A DNA stretch of 64,000 nt from positions 124,001 to 188,000 of the forward strand of contig NZ_BDCH01000028.1 of the NCBI RefSeq assembly GCF_001613405.1, written 5' to 3'. The position numbers and the translations under genes are program-made. Each line of letters begins with the position of its first letter. Within the stretch, counting starts at the first letter, position 1. The stretch is from Nocardia crassostreae. Its GTDB lineage: Bacteria; Actinomycetota; Actinomycetes; Mycobacteriales; Mycobacteriaceae. Shown piece after piece: positions 1 through 8,826 of this stretch. Below the pieces are notes generated by a model that was not told the DNA's origin, did no database searches, and saw nothing but the letters and a program-made list of their open reading frames with translations.

Positions 1-264
1 AGGGACATTCAGCGGCACACGCGGCGCCCCACGTCCGGACCAGGTAACGCTCGCTCGATCATCGAGCCAGCTGGATTCCCGCCGCTGGACCTCAGGGACA
101 GAGGCTCGGGTGTCGAGATCCCCGGCGGCGCAAGTGACATGTGAAGCATCGCCGACCGGGAACTGGTGGCGGTGACACGCCGAAGAATGCCGCCATCAGT
201 TCCCGGTCGATGCTGTTTCAGATCGGCGTTTGCGTCCTGGAGTGGGCGGGTATGAAGGTGATCT
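1..264. other. gene-free left edge with a long hairpin
   Basis: No coding sequence is supported here. The only structure is the long imperfect inverted repeat listed separately at 141-218. The stretch probably holds the 3' end signal of a gene outside the window and the promoter of the small gene that starts at 265. Confidence 0.5.
141..218. repeat. long imperfect inverted repeat (hairpin)
   Basis: The left arm around 145-172 (AGCATC, then GACCGGGAACTG, then TGGCGG) pairs with the right arm around 190-214 (CCGCC, CAGTTCCCGGTC, GATGCT). Pairing is about 25 bp with one 3-nt bulge and one mismatch, and the loop is about 17 nt. TGAA/TTCA extends the base of the stem. It could be a terminator for a gene to the left, although no T-run follows, or a small palindromic element. 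There is no second copy in this window. Confidence 0.6.
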
Positions 265-783
265 GTGACAGTTGAGCTGATTGTGTTCTCGGATTATGAG
301 CAGATTTACCTTCTCGACAGCGAATCGTCGACCGAATTGGCGGACCATTGGCTGGATTCCGAACTGATCGATTATTTGGCGTTGGCGGAGGACGGGGTTG
401 GGATCCGGACCGGGTTCAATGGTGATGTCGCCGTCGGTATCGAGGTGATCGGCGGACCGCCGGACGGTGACCTGGAGGGTTTCGACACCGTGACCGAGTG
501 CAGTCTTCGCGCGGATTCCGGTCTGTTGCGGCTCACGTCCCCGACCTACGGCCTGGAGGACGGGGATCTGGTGGCGGTTCCGCGCGGGTGGCTGCGGTTG
601 CGGGTGTCCTTGACGCGATCACCCGATGACGAGACCCCCGAATGGAGCGACGAATACCCGGAGGATCCCGCCGCTCGGCAGCACATCAGGGTGCAATGCT
701 GGAGCTCCGAGCAGGGCGGTGCCGTACTGCTAAAGGGCTGGAATCCGCAGACGGGTTCGTTCCACCCCGCCCCGGTGGACTGA
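265..783 (+). CDS. hypothetical protein, 172 aa
   Basis: This is an open frame with GTG start and coding-like GC3. The product is acidic, with many Asp and Glu, and is apparently soluble: no signal peptide, membrane segment or metal motif is visible. The N-terminal part (FSDYEQIYLLD) and the tail, rich in Trp, Gly and Pro, give it the look of a small beta-rich cytoplasmic protein. I do not recognise the family. It ends 45 nt before the convergent hydrolase-like gene, so the two 3' ends face each other. Function unknown. Confidence 0.6.
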   Translation: MTVELIVFSDYEQIYLLDSESSTELADHWLDSELIDYLALAEDGVGIRTGFNGDVAVGIEVIGGPPDGDLEGFDTVTECSLRADSGLLRLTSPTYGLEDGDLVAVPRGWLRLRVSLTRSPDDETPEWSDEYPEDPAARQHIRVQCWSSEQGGAVLLKGWNPQTGSFHPAPVD

Positions 784-827
784 ATTCCGTTGCGCCGGCG
801 CGCGGTATCCGCCGCAGGCGGACTCGG

Positions 828-1694
828 CTACTTGCGGAGGGCCTGGACCAGTTGCAGGAGGGGGAGTTTCTGGGGCTTTTCCTCCGGCTCTTCCTCCACT
901 GCGTCGGGGTCGACGAATTGGGTGTGGGGGATGAGGGCTTCGGGGTCGGCGAAGGCTTTGTATTTTTTGTCGCCGAGGACGGTGTAGTTGAGATAGCCGG
1001 TGAGGATGGCTCGGGTGAGGCGTTCGGTTTTGGGTTCGTGTTTGCCGGCGCCGAGGGCGGACAGGGCGCGACGGCCTTCTACCAGGCCATTATTGGTGGC
1101 TTTGTCGACCGAGCGGAGAAGGGCGTCGCCGCCCCAGGCGGCTGCGAGGGCGACGGCGTTGGAGGAGACCGAGGTCAGGTCGGTGGCGCCGGCCAGGATG
1201 AGGGCGGGGGATTCGATGGCGGGGGCCAAGGATTCGCCAGCGGGGGCGGTGGGGGCGGGGTAGAGGGCGGCTACGGCGGCTACCTCGCGTTGAGAGGCGG
1301 CGATGACGGCCGCACCGGCGCCCATGCCGTGGCCGGCCAGGGCCAGTTTGTCGGGGTGGACGCTGATGTCGCCGACGCCCAGGCGCACCCCGGTGCAGAT
1401 GTCCAGGGCGGTGAGCAGGTCGGTGGCGAGGTTGAGGTGGGAGGGGATGGGACCGCGCTCGGTGTCGGGGGCGGCGGCCACATAGCCCCAGGAGGCGAGG
1501 TGCTCCAGGAGTCGCCGGTAGTTCGCCGCACCGGCCAGCCAGCCGTGGCCGAAGGCGACCGCCGGTAGGTTGAGCCCCTTCTCGGGGGTGTAGACGACGC
1601 CGGGCTGCCCGGCGATGCCGAGGTTGCCGCGCAGCACCTGGTGCGGGCCACGCGCGGTCAGGGTGCTCAGGAGCGTTTTCACAGACGGCGACAC
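828..1694 (-). CDS. alpha/beta-hydrolase-fold protein lacking the nucleophile Ser
   Basis: The protein resembles the dienelactone hydrolase / PET-hydrolase / chlorophyllase-like group: HGW oxyanion segment (AFGHGWLAG), strand then 'elbow' (LALAGHGMGAGAAV), and a late PALILAGATD strand carrying the usual acid. At the elbow the expected G-x-S-x-G reads G-H-G-M-G, so the nucleophilic serine is glycine. The C-terminal 25 residues are a Glu/Pro-rich tail. I chose the GTG at 1694 (288 aa) because a TATAAG box lies just upstream and a longer frame back to 1796 would overlap the divergent glmS start. The gene is divergent from glmS. If the Ser is truly absent it is a non-catalytic member; its role is unknown. 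Confidence 0.75.
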   Translation of the reverse strand: MSPSVKTLLSTLTARGPHQVLRGNLGIAGQPGVVYTPEKGLNLPAVAFGHGWLAGAANYRRLLEHLASWGYVAAAPDTERGPIPSHLNLATDLLTALDICTGVRLGVGDISVHPDKLALAGHGMGAGAAVIAASQREVAAVAALYPAPTAPAGESLAPAIESPALILAGATDLTSVSSNAVALAAAWGGDALLRSVDKATNNGLVEGRRALSALGAGKHEPKTERLTRAILTGYLNYTVLGDKKYKAFADPEALIPHTQFVDPDAVEEEPEEKPQKLPLLQLVQALRK

Positions 1695-1795
1695 GACGTT
1701 GAACTTATAGGATGCCCGCGACCTTGGGGCGTTTCGCCCGGTCCCCGTCACATCCGGATTCGCGTGTCGAGCCTGCCCCGTTAGGCTGGTGACCA

Positions 1796-3664
1796 ATGTG
1801 CGGAATCGTGGGGTACGTGGGGTACCGGGATGCCCTCGGCGTAGTAGTGGACGCGTTGCGCCGCATGGAGTATCGAGGCTACGACTCCGCCGGAGTCGCC
1901 ATTCTGGACGGCGCGGGCGGACTCGCCGTCGAGCGCAAGGCGGGCCGCCTGGCGAATCTGGAAGCCGAACTAGGCGAATCGGGCACGGAGCGTTTCGCGG
2001 GTTCCACCGGTATGGGCCACACCCGCTGGGCCACCCACGGCGCCCCCACCGACCCCAATGCCCACCCGCACCGTGACTCCACCGGCCGGGTCGCGGTGGT
2101 GCACAACGGCATCATCGAGAATTTCGCGCCGCTGCGCCGCGAACTCGAGGAGGCCGGTGTCGAACTCGGCAGCGATACCGATACCGAGGTGGCCGTGCAC
2201 TTGGTGGCCCGCGCCTACGCCAAGGGCGAGACCGCCGGTGATTTCTTCGCCTCCGCCCTGTCGGTGCTGCGCCGCCTGGAGGGCGCCTTCACCCTGGTCT
2301 TCACCCACGCCGACCATCCCGGCACCATTATCGCCGCCCGCCGCAATACCCCGCTGGTGGTCGGCGTCGGCAAGGGCGAGATGTTCATCGCCTCCGATGT
2401 CACCGCCTTCATCGAGCACACCCGCGAGGCCGTGGAACTCGGCCAGGACCAGGCCGTCGTCATTACCGCCGACAGTTATGCCGTCACCGATTTCCACGGC
2501 GCGACCGACGGCGTCCGCACCCGCCCGTTCACCATCGACTGGGATCTCGCCGCCGCCGAGAAGGGCGGCCACGACTACTTCATGCTCAAGGAGATCGAGG
2601 AGCAGCCCGCCGGTGTGGCGGACACGCTGATCGGCCATTTCGCCGACGGCAAGATCATTCTCGACGAGCAGCGCCTGGCCGATCAGGAACTGCGCGAATT
2701 CGACAAGGTCTTCGTGGTCGCCTGCGGCAGCTCGTATCACGCGGGCCTGCTCGCCAAGTACGCCATCGAGCATTGGACCCGCCTGCCCGTCGAGGTCGAA
2801 CTGGCCAGCGAATTCCGTTACCGCGACCCGGTTCTGGACCGTTCCACCCTCGTCGTGGCCATCTCGCAGTCCGGCGAGACGGCCGACACCCTGGAGGCCG
2901 TGCGCCACGCCAAGGAGCAGAAGGCGCGAGTCCTGGCCATCTGCAATACCAATGGCGCGCAGATCCCCCGCGAGTCCGACGCCGTCGTCTATACCCGCAC
3001 CGGTCCGGAGATCGGCGTCGCCTCCACCAAGGCGTTCCTGGCGCAGATCACCGCCAACTACCTGGTCGGCCTGGCCTTGGCCCAGGCCCGTGGCACCAAG
3101 TATCCGGATGAGGTCGCCCGCGAATTCGCCGAACTGGAGGGCATGCCCAAGCTCGTCGCGCGCGTGCTGGAATCCGCGCCGCAGGTGCGGGAACTGGCCC
3201 GGCAGCTCGCGCACGTTCCGACCGTGCTGTTCCTCGGCCGCCATGTCGGGTATCCGGTGGCGCTCGAAGGCGCCTTGAAGCTCAAGGAATTGGCGTACAT
3301 GCACGCCGAGGGCTTCGCGGCGGGCGAGCTCAAGCACGGTCCCATCGCGTTGATCGAGGACGGGCTGCCGGTCATCGTGGTGATGCCCTCGCCGAAGGGG
3401 CGCGCGGTCCTGCATTCCAAGCTGCTCAGCAATATTCGGGAGATTCAGGCGCGCGGTGCTCGCACCATTGTCATTGCCGAGGAAGGCGATGACACCGTGC
3501 GGCCCTTCGCCGACCATCTCATCGAAATCCCCGCGGCGCCGACGCTGTTCCAGCCGCTGTTGTCGACCGTCCCCTTGCAGATCTTCGCCGCCGAGGTCGC
3601 GCAGGCCCGGGGGTACGATGTCGACAAGCCGCGCAATCTCGCGAAATCCGTGACCGTCGAATAG
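1796..3664 (+). CDS. glmS: glutamine--fructose-6-phosphate aminotransferase (isomerizing)
   Basis: GlmS makes glucosamine-6-phosphate from fructose-6-phosphate and glutamine, the first committed step to UDP-GlcNAc and so to peptidoglycan and mycothiol. The 622-aa frame begins MCGIVGYVG, exposing Cys2 as the Ntn-glutaminase nucleophile. Residues 1 to about 220 form the glutaminase domain (GHTRWATHG, HNGIIEN). Two SIS sugar-isomerase domains follow, with CGSSYHAG, SQSGETADT and a late HAEGFAAGELKHGP. The ending LAKSVTVE is the normal GlmS C-terminus. A TTAGGCT -10-like box lies close before the ATG. No glmS ribozyme is seen, as expected outside Firmicutes. Confidence 0.97.
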   Translation: MCGIVGYVGYRDALGVVVDALRRMEYRGYDSAGVAILDGAGGLAVERKAGRLANLEAELGESGTERFAGSTGMGHTRWATHGAPTDPNAHPHRDSTGRVAVVHNGIIENFAPLRRELEEAGVELGSDTDTEVAVHLVARAYAKGETAGDFFASALSVLRRLEGAFTLVFTHADHPGTIIAARRNTPLVVGVGKGEMFIASDVTAFIEHTREAVELGQDQAVVITADSYAVTDFHGATDGVRTRPFTIDWDLAAAEKGGHDYFMLKEIEEQPAGVADTLIGHFADGKIILDEQRLADQELREFDKVFVVACGSSYHAGLLAKYAIEHWTRLPVEVELASEFRYRDPVLDRSTLVVAISQSGETADTLEAVRHAKEQKARVLAICNTNGAQIPRESDAVVYTRTGPEIGVASTKAFLAQITANYLVGLALAQARGTKYPDEVAREFAELEGMPKLVARVLESAPQVRELARQLAHVPTVLFLGRHVGYPVALEGALKLKELAYMHAEGFAAGELKHGPIALIEDGLPVIVVMPSPKGRAVLHSKLLSNIREIQARGARTIVIAEEGDDTVRPFADHLIEIPAAPTLFQPLLSTVPLQIFAAEVAQARGYDVDKPRNLAKSVTVE

Positions 3665-3678
3665 GTTTCGAGGGCGGC

Positions 3679-4095
3679 CTACTCGACCGTCACGGTGCCC
3701 TTCATATCCGGATGCAGTGGGCACAGATAGCGATAGGTTCCCGGCACCGTGAACGTATAACTCCACTCACCCTTGTGAATGATCGGGCTGTTGATCCCCA
3801 TGGCCACATCCCCGATCCCCTGCACCGCGTGCGGCGCCTTGTCCTCGAACTTCCAGGTCACCGTATCCCCGGCCTTGACCGTGATGCTGGCGGGCGAGAA
3901 CTTCATATCCGTGACATCCACCGTCACCGCGGTGGGCGTCCGCGGGCCCGATGTGGTGGTCGCCGACGTACTCGCCGCGGTCGAGGTCGCCGCGGATTTC
4001 GACGAATCGGACCCGCATCCACCGAGGGCCAGCGCACCGGCCACCACGGTCACGAGGAACAGGGCACGCGCGGACGAGTAGTGGCGGATAGGCAT
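3679..4095 (-). CDS. cupredoxin-domain (plastocyanin-like) lipoprotein
   Basis: A 138-aa exported copper protein. The N-terminus is a lipoprotein signal ending in ALALGGC, which predicts lipidation at Cys27. A Ser/Thr/Ala-rich linker leads to a cupredoxin fold: FSPASITVKAGDTVTWKF, then the type-1 copper ligands His (APHAV) and Cys-x-x-x-His-x-x-Met (CPLHPDM). The ligand set is complete, so blue-copper electron transfer or copper buffering at the outer face of the membrane is likely. The gene is convergent with glmS, with only 14 nt between stops, and divergent from nnr. The redox partner is unknown. Confidence 0.9.
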   Translation of the reverse strand: MPIRHYSSARALFLVTVVAGALALGGCGSDSSKSAATSTAASTSATTTSGPRTPTAVTVDVTDMKFSPASITVKAGDTVTWKFEDKAPHAVQGIGDVAMGINSPIIHKGEWSYTFTVPGTYRYLCPLHPDMKGTVTVE

Positions 4096-4232
4096 GCGGC
4101 CAGCCTAACCCGCATGGTTAACCGGTTATTCGCAGGTGGCCGCTCCATCCGGTGCGTCGGCTGGGCGTAGTCTGGCGTCGTCGCAGGCAGGCGGGCGTCG
4201 GCCCGCGAATTCCTCGTCGTGGGAGGCGAACG

Positions 4233-5690
4233 ATGACCACATCGGCGGTACGCGGGTATTACACGGCTGATGAGGTTCGGGCGGCGGAGGCCGAGTTGTT
4301 CACCCGGGTCCCGGCGGGGATGCCCATGCGCCGGGCCGCTTTCGGGCTGGCCGAGGTGGTGGCGCGGGAGCTGCGGGAACGGACCGGGGGAGTGGCGGGT
4401 CGTGTGGTCACCTTGCTGGTCGGGTCCGGCGACAACGGGGGTGACGCGCTGTGGGCCGGGTCGTTCTTGCGGCGTCGCGGTGTCGCGGTGAATGCTGTGC
4501 TGCTGGCGCCGGAGCGCGCTCACGTCGAAGGGCTCGCCGCGCTGCGGCGGACCGGCGGACGGGTGCGTGACGATCTCGGCGATCCGGATCTTGTCATCGA
4601 TGGGATTGTCGGGATCTCGGGGCGGGGTGCGCTGCGTCCTCGGGTCGCGGAACTGTTTGCGGCGGTTACTGTTCCGATTATTGCCGCTGATCTGCCCAGC
4701 GGGGTGGATCCTGATACCGGAGCGGTCACCGGTCCGGCGGTTCGGGCTGATGTCACTGTTGCCTTCGGGGCGTACAAGCCGGTGCACGCGCTGGCGGTGC
4801 CGTATTGCGGGCTAATCGACCTGGTGCCTATCGGATTGCGGCTGCCGGAGCCGAATCTCGCTGCGCTGGAACCGGGTTCGATCGGTGCGGCCTGGCCTGT
4901 CCCGGGGGCGGCCGACGACAAGTACAGTCAGGGCGTCACCGGGGTTTGTGCGGGGAGCTCCACCTATCCGGGCGCGGCGATTCTGTGCACCGGCGGTGCG
5001 GTTGCCGCTACGTCCGGGATGGTCCGGTATGCGGGTAGCGGGGCGGAACAGGTCCTTGCGCAGTTACCCGAAGTTATTGCGGCACCGTCGATCTCGGAGA
5101 CGGGGCGAGTTCAGGCCTGGGTGTTCGGCCCGGGCGCGGGGACCGATGCCGCCGCCCGCGAACGGCTTGTGGAGATCCTCGCCACTGATCTGCCCGTGGT
5201 TGTCGACGCGGACGGGCTTACTGTGCTCGCCGCCGATCCCGCGCTGCTCACCGGCCGTACTGCGCCTACGGTTCTCACTCCGCATGCTGGTGAGTTCGCT
5301 CGGCTCACGGGTGATGAAGCCGGGCCGGACCGGGTGGCCGCCGTTCGCAAGCTGGCCGACTCCTGGCAGGTGACAGTGCTGTTGAAAGGGCGAGCCACGC
5401 TGGTCGCCTCGCCGGGGCGGCCGACTCTGGTGAACGATGCGGGCGCGTCCTGGGCCGCTACGGCGGGGTCGGGTGATGTGTTGTCGGGGGTGATTGCCGC
5501 ACTTCTGGCTGCGGGGCGCGACGCGGCCTGGTCGGCTGCGGCTGCTGCTCGCGTGCACGCGTTGGCTGCCAATATTGCTGCCCATACCGATACGGCGGCC
5601 GGTGCCCCGATCTCGGCTTCGCCGTTGTCGGCTCACATTCGGGCCGCGATCGGTGTGCTTCGTGAGCTACCTGTCTCGGCACCCGCGTGA
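4233..5690 (+). CDS. nnr: bifunctional NAD(P)HX epimerase / ADP-dependent dehydratase
   Basis: Nnr repairs hydrated NADH and NADPH. The N-terminal half is the YjeF_N epimerase (GSGDNGGDALWAG, then DLPSGVDPDTG). The C-terminal half is the ribokinase-like ADP-dependent dehydratase (VCAGSSTYPGAA, LTPHAGEFARL, LLKGRATLV, NDAGASWAATAGSGDVLSG). I chose the ATG at 4233 because GGGAGG lies 6 nt upstream; this gives 485 aa. The gene sits in the same glmS-nnr-alr order as M. tuberculosis Rv3433c. Both active-site regions look intact. Confidence 0.95.
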   Translation: MTTSAVRGYYTADEVRAAEAELFTRVPAGMPMRRAAFGLAEVVARELRERTGGVAGRVVTLLVGSGDNGGDALWAGSFLRRRGVAVNAVLLAPERAHVEGLAALRRTGGRVRDDLGDPDLVIDGIVGISGRGALRPRVAELFAAVTVPIIAADLPSGVDPDTGAVTGPAVRADVTVAFGAYKPVHALAVPYCGLIDLVPIGLRLPEPNLAALEPGSIGAAWPVPGAADDKYSQGVTGVCAGSSTYPGAAILCTGGAVAATSGMVRYAGSGAEQVLAQLPEVIAAPSISETGRVQAWVFGPGAGTDAAARERLVEILATDLPVVVDADGLTVLAADPALLTGRTAPTVLTPHAGEFARLTGDEAGPDRVAAVRKLADSWQVTVLLKGRATLVASPGRPTLVNDAGASWAATAGSGDVLSGVIAALLAAGRDAAWSAAAAARVHALAANIAAHTDTAAGAPISASPLSAHIRAAIGVLRELPVSAPA

Positions 5691-5703
5691 GAGCGGTTCC
5701 GCT

Positions 5704-6579
5704 TCAACGGTTCTCGGCGTGGGCGGCTTCGTGCAGGGCGGCGCGGGCCGCGGCGATGATGGGGTGGTCGGCGGTGCCGCGGCGGTAGGCGAGGTGGGTG
5801 CGGCGGTGTGTGGGGAGGGGGGTGAGGGTGACGCCCGGCGGTACGGACTGTGCGCCCAGTTCGGGGACGAGGGCTACGCCTTGGCCTGCGGCGAACAGTG
5901 CCAGGACGGTGCCGAAGTCGTCGGCTTGGTGGCGGATTCGGGGGGTGAAGCCCGCGGCCAGGCAGGCGCGGACCGTCATGGCGTGGCAGAGGGTTCCGGG
6001 GGTGGCGGCGATCCAGGGGGAATCGATGTGGGTTGCGAGGGGGCCGGGGGTTGGTGCGGCCAGGTGCACGGTTTCGGTGAGGAGGGGTTCTGTGTCGAGT
6101 CCGGGAGTGGGGTTCATGGGGACGTAGTCGTCTTCCTGGACCAGGGCGATATCCAGGCTCTCCGCGCGTAGGGCGGCGGGGACATCCACCGGATCCAGTT
6201 CGGTGACGAGGAGTTCCAGGTGTGGGTGTTCGCGGCTCAGGGTGACCAGTGCCGGGGACAGGATGGTGCGAATCGCGGTGGTGAATGCGCCGATTCGCAG
6301 GGCGCCGGTGAGTTCGTTTCGGGCCATTGCCAGTTCCGCGCCCGCTTGCTCCATGATGGCGAGCATGGATTCGGCGTGCTCGACCAGGCGTGCGGCGGCG
6401 GGGGTGAGCGTGACGCTGCGTCCGGTGCGTTCCAGCAGCGGCACACCGGCTTCGCGTTCCAGGGCGGTGAGTTGCTGGGAGACCGCCGAGGGGGTGTACG
6501 ACATGGCTTCGGCGAAGGCCGCGATCGTCTGGTGGTGAGCGAGTTCGCGGAGCAGGCGCAGGCGCCGGAGGTCGAGCAT
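5704..6579 (-). CDS. LysR-family transcriptional regulator
   Basis: A 291-aa LTTR. Residues 1 to about 65 form the winged HTH (LRRLRLLRELAHHQTIAAFAEA, PSAVSQQLTALE, LLERTGRSVTLTPA), followed by a linker helix and a periplasmic-binding-protein-like effector domain (LRIGAF ... VALVPELGA). The gene is divergent from the DapA-like gene with about 70 nt between the two starts, the classic layout of an LTTR controlling its neighbour. The inducer is unknown. Confidence 0.9.
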   Translation of the reverse strand: MLDLRRLRLLRELAHHQTIAAFAEAMSYTPSAVSQQLTALEREAGVPLLERTGRSVTLTPAAARLVEHAESMLAIMEQAGAELAMARNELTGALRIGAFTTAIRTILSPALVTLSREHPHLELLVTELDPVDVPAALRAESLDIALVQEDDYVPMNPTPGLDTEPLLTETVHLAAPTPGPLATHIDSPWIAATPGTLCHAMTVRACLAAGFTPRIRHQADDFGTVLALFAAGQGVALVPELGAQSVPPGVTLTPLPTHRRTHLAYRRGTADHPIIAAARAALHEAAHAENR

Positions 6580-6592
6580 TAGTTCAGCTTAT

Positions 6593-6601
6593 GCTCGGAG
6601 C
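6593..6601. promoter_or_regulatory. candidate LysR operator
   Basis: A GCTC-G-GAGC palindrome lies in the 70-nt divergent region, 14 nt upstream of the LysR start. The core is short and AT-rich on its flanks (CTTAT on the left, AAGAA on the right). Assignment rests on position and symmetry only. Confidence 0.35.
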
Positions 6602-6649
6602 AAGAAACGTGAAATAGACCTGATGGGATTTGGCATTCACGCTGAACGC

Positions 6650-7537
6650 ATGACGTTCACAGGTTTGTTCGTGCCCCTCGTCACCCCGTTCACCGCCACG
6701 GGCGCGGTGGCCGCGGCGGCCTTGGAGACCCTTGCCCACGAAGTTCTCGAGGCCGGTGCGCGCGGGATTGTCGCGCTCGGCACCACGGCGGAACCTGTGA
6801 CCCTCACGGGCGCGGAACGCCGCTTGGTCCTCGATATCTGCGGCGCGGTGTGCCGGGAACGGCAGGCGCCCTTGATTGTTGCCGCCGGTTCGAATGTGAC
6901 CGCCGATTCGGTGCGCTCGCTCGCCGCCTTCGACGACCGGGTCGCGGCGGCGCTGACCGTCGTCCCCTACTACAACCGCCCCTCCGAAGACGTTGTCCTC
7001 GAACACTTTCGGCGGCTGGCGGCCGTCAGTCCGGTGCCATTGCTGGTCTATCACGTTCCCTACCGCACCGGCCGTCCGCTCAGCGCCGAAACACTGTGCC
7101 GCTTGGCCGAATTGCCGAATGTCGCCGGACTCAAATATGCGGCGGGTGGTATCGACGACTCCACCATCGAGTTCATGAGCCGGGTTCCGAGCGACACCGC
7201 GGTCCTGGCGGGCGACGATCTGCACGCCGCGCCCCTGCTCGCACTCGGAGCCCAGGGCGGGATTCTGGCCTGCGCGAATGTCGCACCGGCCGGATACGCC
7301 GAACTCATCGCCGCCTGGCAGTCCGGCCCGCTCGATCGCGCCAGGACCATCGGCAACCGGCTGGCTCCGCTCGCTACGGCGCTGTTCGCCGAGCCCAACC
7401 CGACCGTCTTGAAAGGGGTCCTCGCCGCACAGGGCCGCATCCCCACCGCCGATGTCCGGCTGCCCCTGCTTCCGGCGCACGAGAGTTCGGTGGCCGCGGC
7501 GCTCACCGCCCTCGAGAGCACCTACGCGGTGGTGTGA
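6650..7537 (+). CDS. dihydrodipicolinate synthase / N-acetylneuraminate lyase family protein
   Basis: A class I pyruvate-dependent aldolase of the DapA superfamily. It has the GTTAEP loop (GTTGE in true DapA), YHVPYRTG with the catalytic Tyr and the Arg, and Schiff-base Lys in VAGLKYAAGG. I take ATG 6650 (MTFTGLFVPLVTPF, 295 aa) over the in-frame ATG 9 codons upstream, because it fits the family N-terminus. Several substitutions relative to essential DapA (GTTAEP, LKY), the placement outside any lysine cluster and the divergent LysR suggest a catabolic or specialised aldolase rather than the housekeeping DapA. The 133-bp repeat begins 2 nt after its stop. Confidence 0.85.
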   Translation: MTFTGLFVPLVTPFTATGAVAAAALETLAHEVLEAGARGIVALGTTAEPVTLTGAERRLVLDICGAVCRERQAPLIVAAGSNVTADSVRSLAAFDDRVAAALTVVPYYNRPSEDVVLEHFRRLAAVSPVPLLVYHVPYRTGRPLSAETLCRLAELPNVAGLKYAAGGIDDSTIEFMSRVPSDTAVLAGDDLHAAPLLALGAQGGILACANVAPAGYAELIAAWQSGPLDRARTIGNRLAPLATALFAEPNPTVLKGVLAAQGRIPTADVRLPLLPAHESSVAAALTALESTYAVV

Positions 7538-7539
7538 AA

Positions 7540-7672
7540 GGTGACCCACATATCTCGTGCGGGCCGGGTAACTCGTCGGGTACGACCGAAATTGGGTTGG
7601 CTCTCGACCGGCGGCACGCGTTGCCAATGGTGAGCGGCTCTTAGCCGGGCGCCAAAGTCGCGGGGAGGCGGG
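7540..7672 (+). repeat. 133-bp intergenic repeat, copy A
   Basis: The element begins GGTGAC, contains GGGTAACTC, GGGTACG, CCGAAAT, GGGTTGGCTC and GGCACGCGTTGCC, and ends GGGGAGGCGGG. It fills the space between the DapA-like stop and alr. Copies B (9314-9446, +) and C (25691-25823, -) have the same length and block order. Copy A's tail lies 17 nt upstream of the alr start and points toward it. Confidence 0.85.
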
Positions 7673-7676
7673 ACCG

Positions 7677-7682
7677 TAGGAT
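7677..7682 (+). promoter_or_regulatory. -10 box for leaderless alr
   Basis: TAGGAT lies 7 nt before the GTG start of alr, with no Shine-Dalgarno, as in leaderless actinobacterial transcripts. It sits just after the 133-bp repeat, so the repeat would occupy the -35 and upstream region. Confidence 0.55.
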
Positions 7683-7689
7683 CGATGGT

Positions 7690-8826
7690 GTGAACAGCCC
7701 CGAACCGCAGGTGGAGACCCTCGTAGATCTGGATGCCATTGCCCACAACGTCCGCATTCTCATCCGGCATGCCGGTGAGGCGGCGGTCATGGTGGTGGTG
7801 AAGGCCGATGGGTACAACCACGGGGCAGCCGAGGTCGCCAAGGCGGCATTGGCGGCGGGGGCGCGCGAGATCGGGGTGACCACGGTCGCGGAGGCGGTGG
7901 CCTTGCGTCAGGCGGGCATTACCGCGCCGATTCTGTGCTGGCTCAACACATCCGATGTCGACTACGCGAATGCCGTCGCGCACGATATCGAGATCGCGGT
8001 GTCCTCGGTGGCGCATCTGGAAGCTGTCGCCGCCGCGGCGCGCGCGACCGGTCGCACGGCCATCGTGACGCTCAAGGTGGATACCGGCCTGAATCGCAAT
8101 GGCGCCTCGCCGACCGAATATCCGCAGGTGCTGGACCTGTTGAAGCAGCTCGTCGAGGCGGGGACCGTACGCTTCCGGGCGATCTTCTCCCATCTCGCGC
8201 TCGCCGACGAGCCGCAGCATCCGGCCAATGACATGCAGCGCGCCCGATTCCTCGAATACGTCGCCACTGCCAAGGAATACGGCCTGGAACCGGAGTTGGT
8301 GCACCTGGCCAATTCGGCGGCCGCCCTGACCCGCCCGGATCTGGCCTTCGACATGGTGCGCCCGGGTATCGCCGTCTACGGGCTGTCGCCGGTCCCGGAG
8401 ATCTCCGATTTCGGCCTGCGCCCGGCCATGACCTTCCGCGCCCGCGTGGTGCTGGTGAAGCGGGTCGCCGCCGGGGAGGGCGTGTCCTACGGCCACGAAT
8501 GGGTCGCGGAGCGTGACACCACCGTCGCGCTGGTCCCGGCCGGATACGCCGACGGCGTGCTGCGCCCGCTGAGCGGCCGGATCGATATCGGCCTGCGCGG
8601 CAAGCGGTATCCCAATGTCGGCCGGGTGTGCATGGATCAGCTCGTGGTGGATCTCGGCGAGAATCCGGACGATATTCGTGAGGGTGATCACGCAGTCCTG
8701 TTCGGCGGCAACGAGGGCGATCCGCATCCGCAGGAGTGGGCAGATCTGCTGGGCACCATCCACTACGAGGTGGTGTGCTCCCCGCACGGCCGGACGGTGC
8801 GCACCCACATCGGCGGTGCCGCATGA
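7690..8826 (+). CDS. alr: alanine racemase
   Basis: Alr interconverts L- and D-alanine for peptidoglycan using PLP. The 378-aa frame has the N-terminal barrel (TLVDLDAIAHNVR) with the PLP-lysine motif VVKADGYNHGA, and the C-terminal beta domain with the catalytic Tyr segment (GEGVSYGHEW) and NVGRVCMDQ. GTG at 7690 follows a -10 box by 7 nt. The stop codon overlaps the tsaE ATG (ATGA), so translation is probably coupled to tsaE, as in the mycobacterial alr-tsaE pair. Confidence 0.96.
   Translation: MNSPEPQVETLVDLDAIAHNVRILIRHAGEAAVMVVVKADGYNHGAAEVAKAALAAGAREIGVTTVAEAVALRQAGITAPILCWLNTSDVDYANAVAHDIEIAVSSVAHLEAVAAAARATGRTAIVTLKVDTGLNRNGASPTEYPQVLDLLKQLVEAGTVRFRAIFSHLALADEPQHPANDMQRARFLEYVATAKEYGLEPELVHLANSAAALTRPDLAFDMVRPGIAVYGLSPVPEISDFGLRPAMTFRARVVLVKRVAAGEGVSYGHEWVAERDTTVALVPAGYADGVLRPLSGRIDIGLRGKRYPNVGRVCMDQLVVDLGENPDDIREGDHAVLFGGNEGDPHPQEWADLLGTIHYEVVCSPHGRTVRTHIGGAA

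Noticed and set aside
1700-1796. glmS ribozyme
   Set aside because: No room and no conserved core before glmS; the class is confined to Firmicutes relatives.
1970-3766. Long open frame antisense to glmS (598 codons)
   Set aside because: It is the shadow of a GC-rich gene: no family resemblance, composition dominated by Gly/Arg/Asp, and glmS is certain on the other strand.
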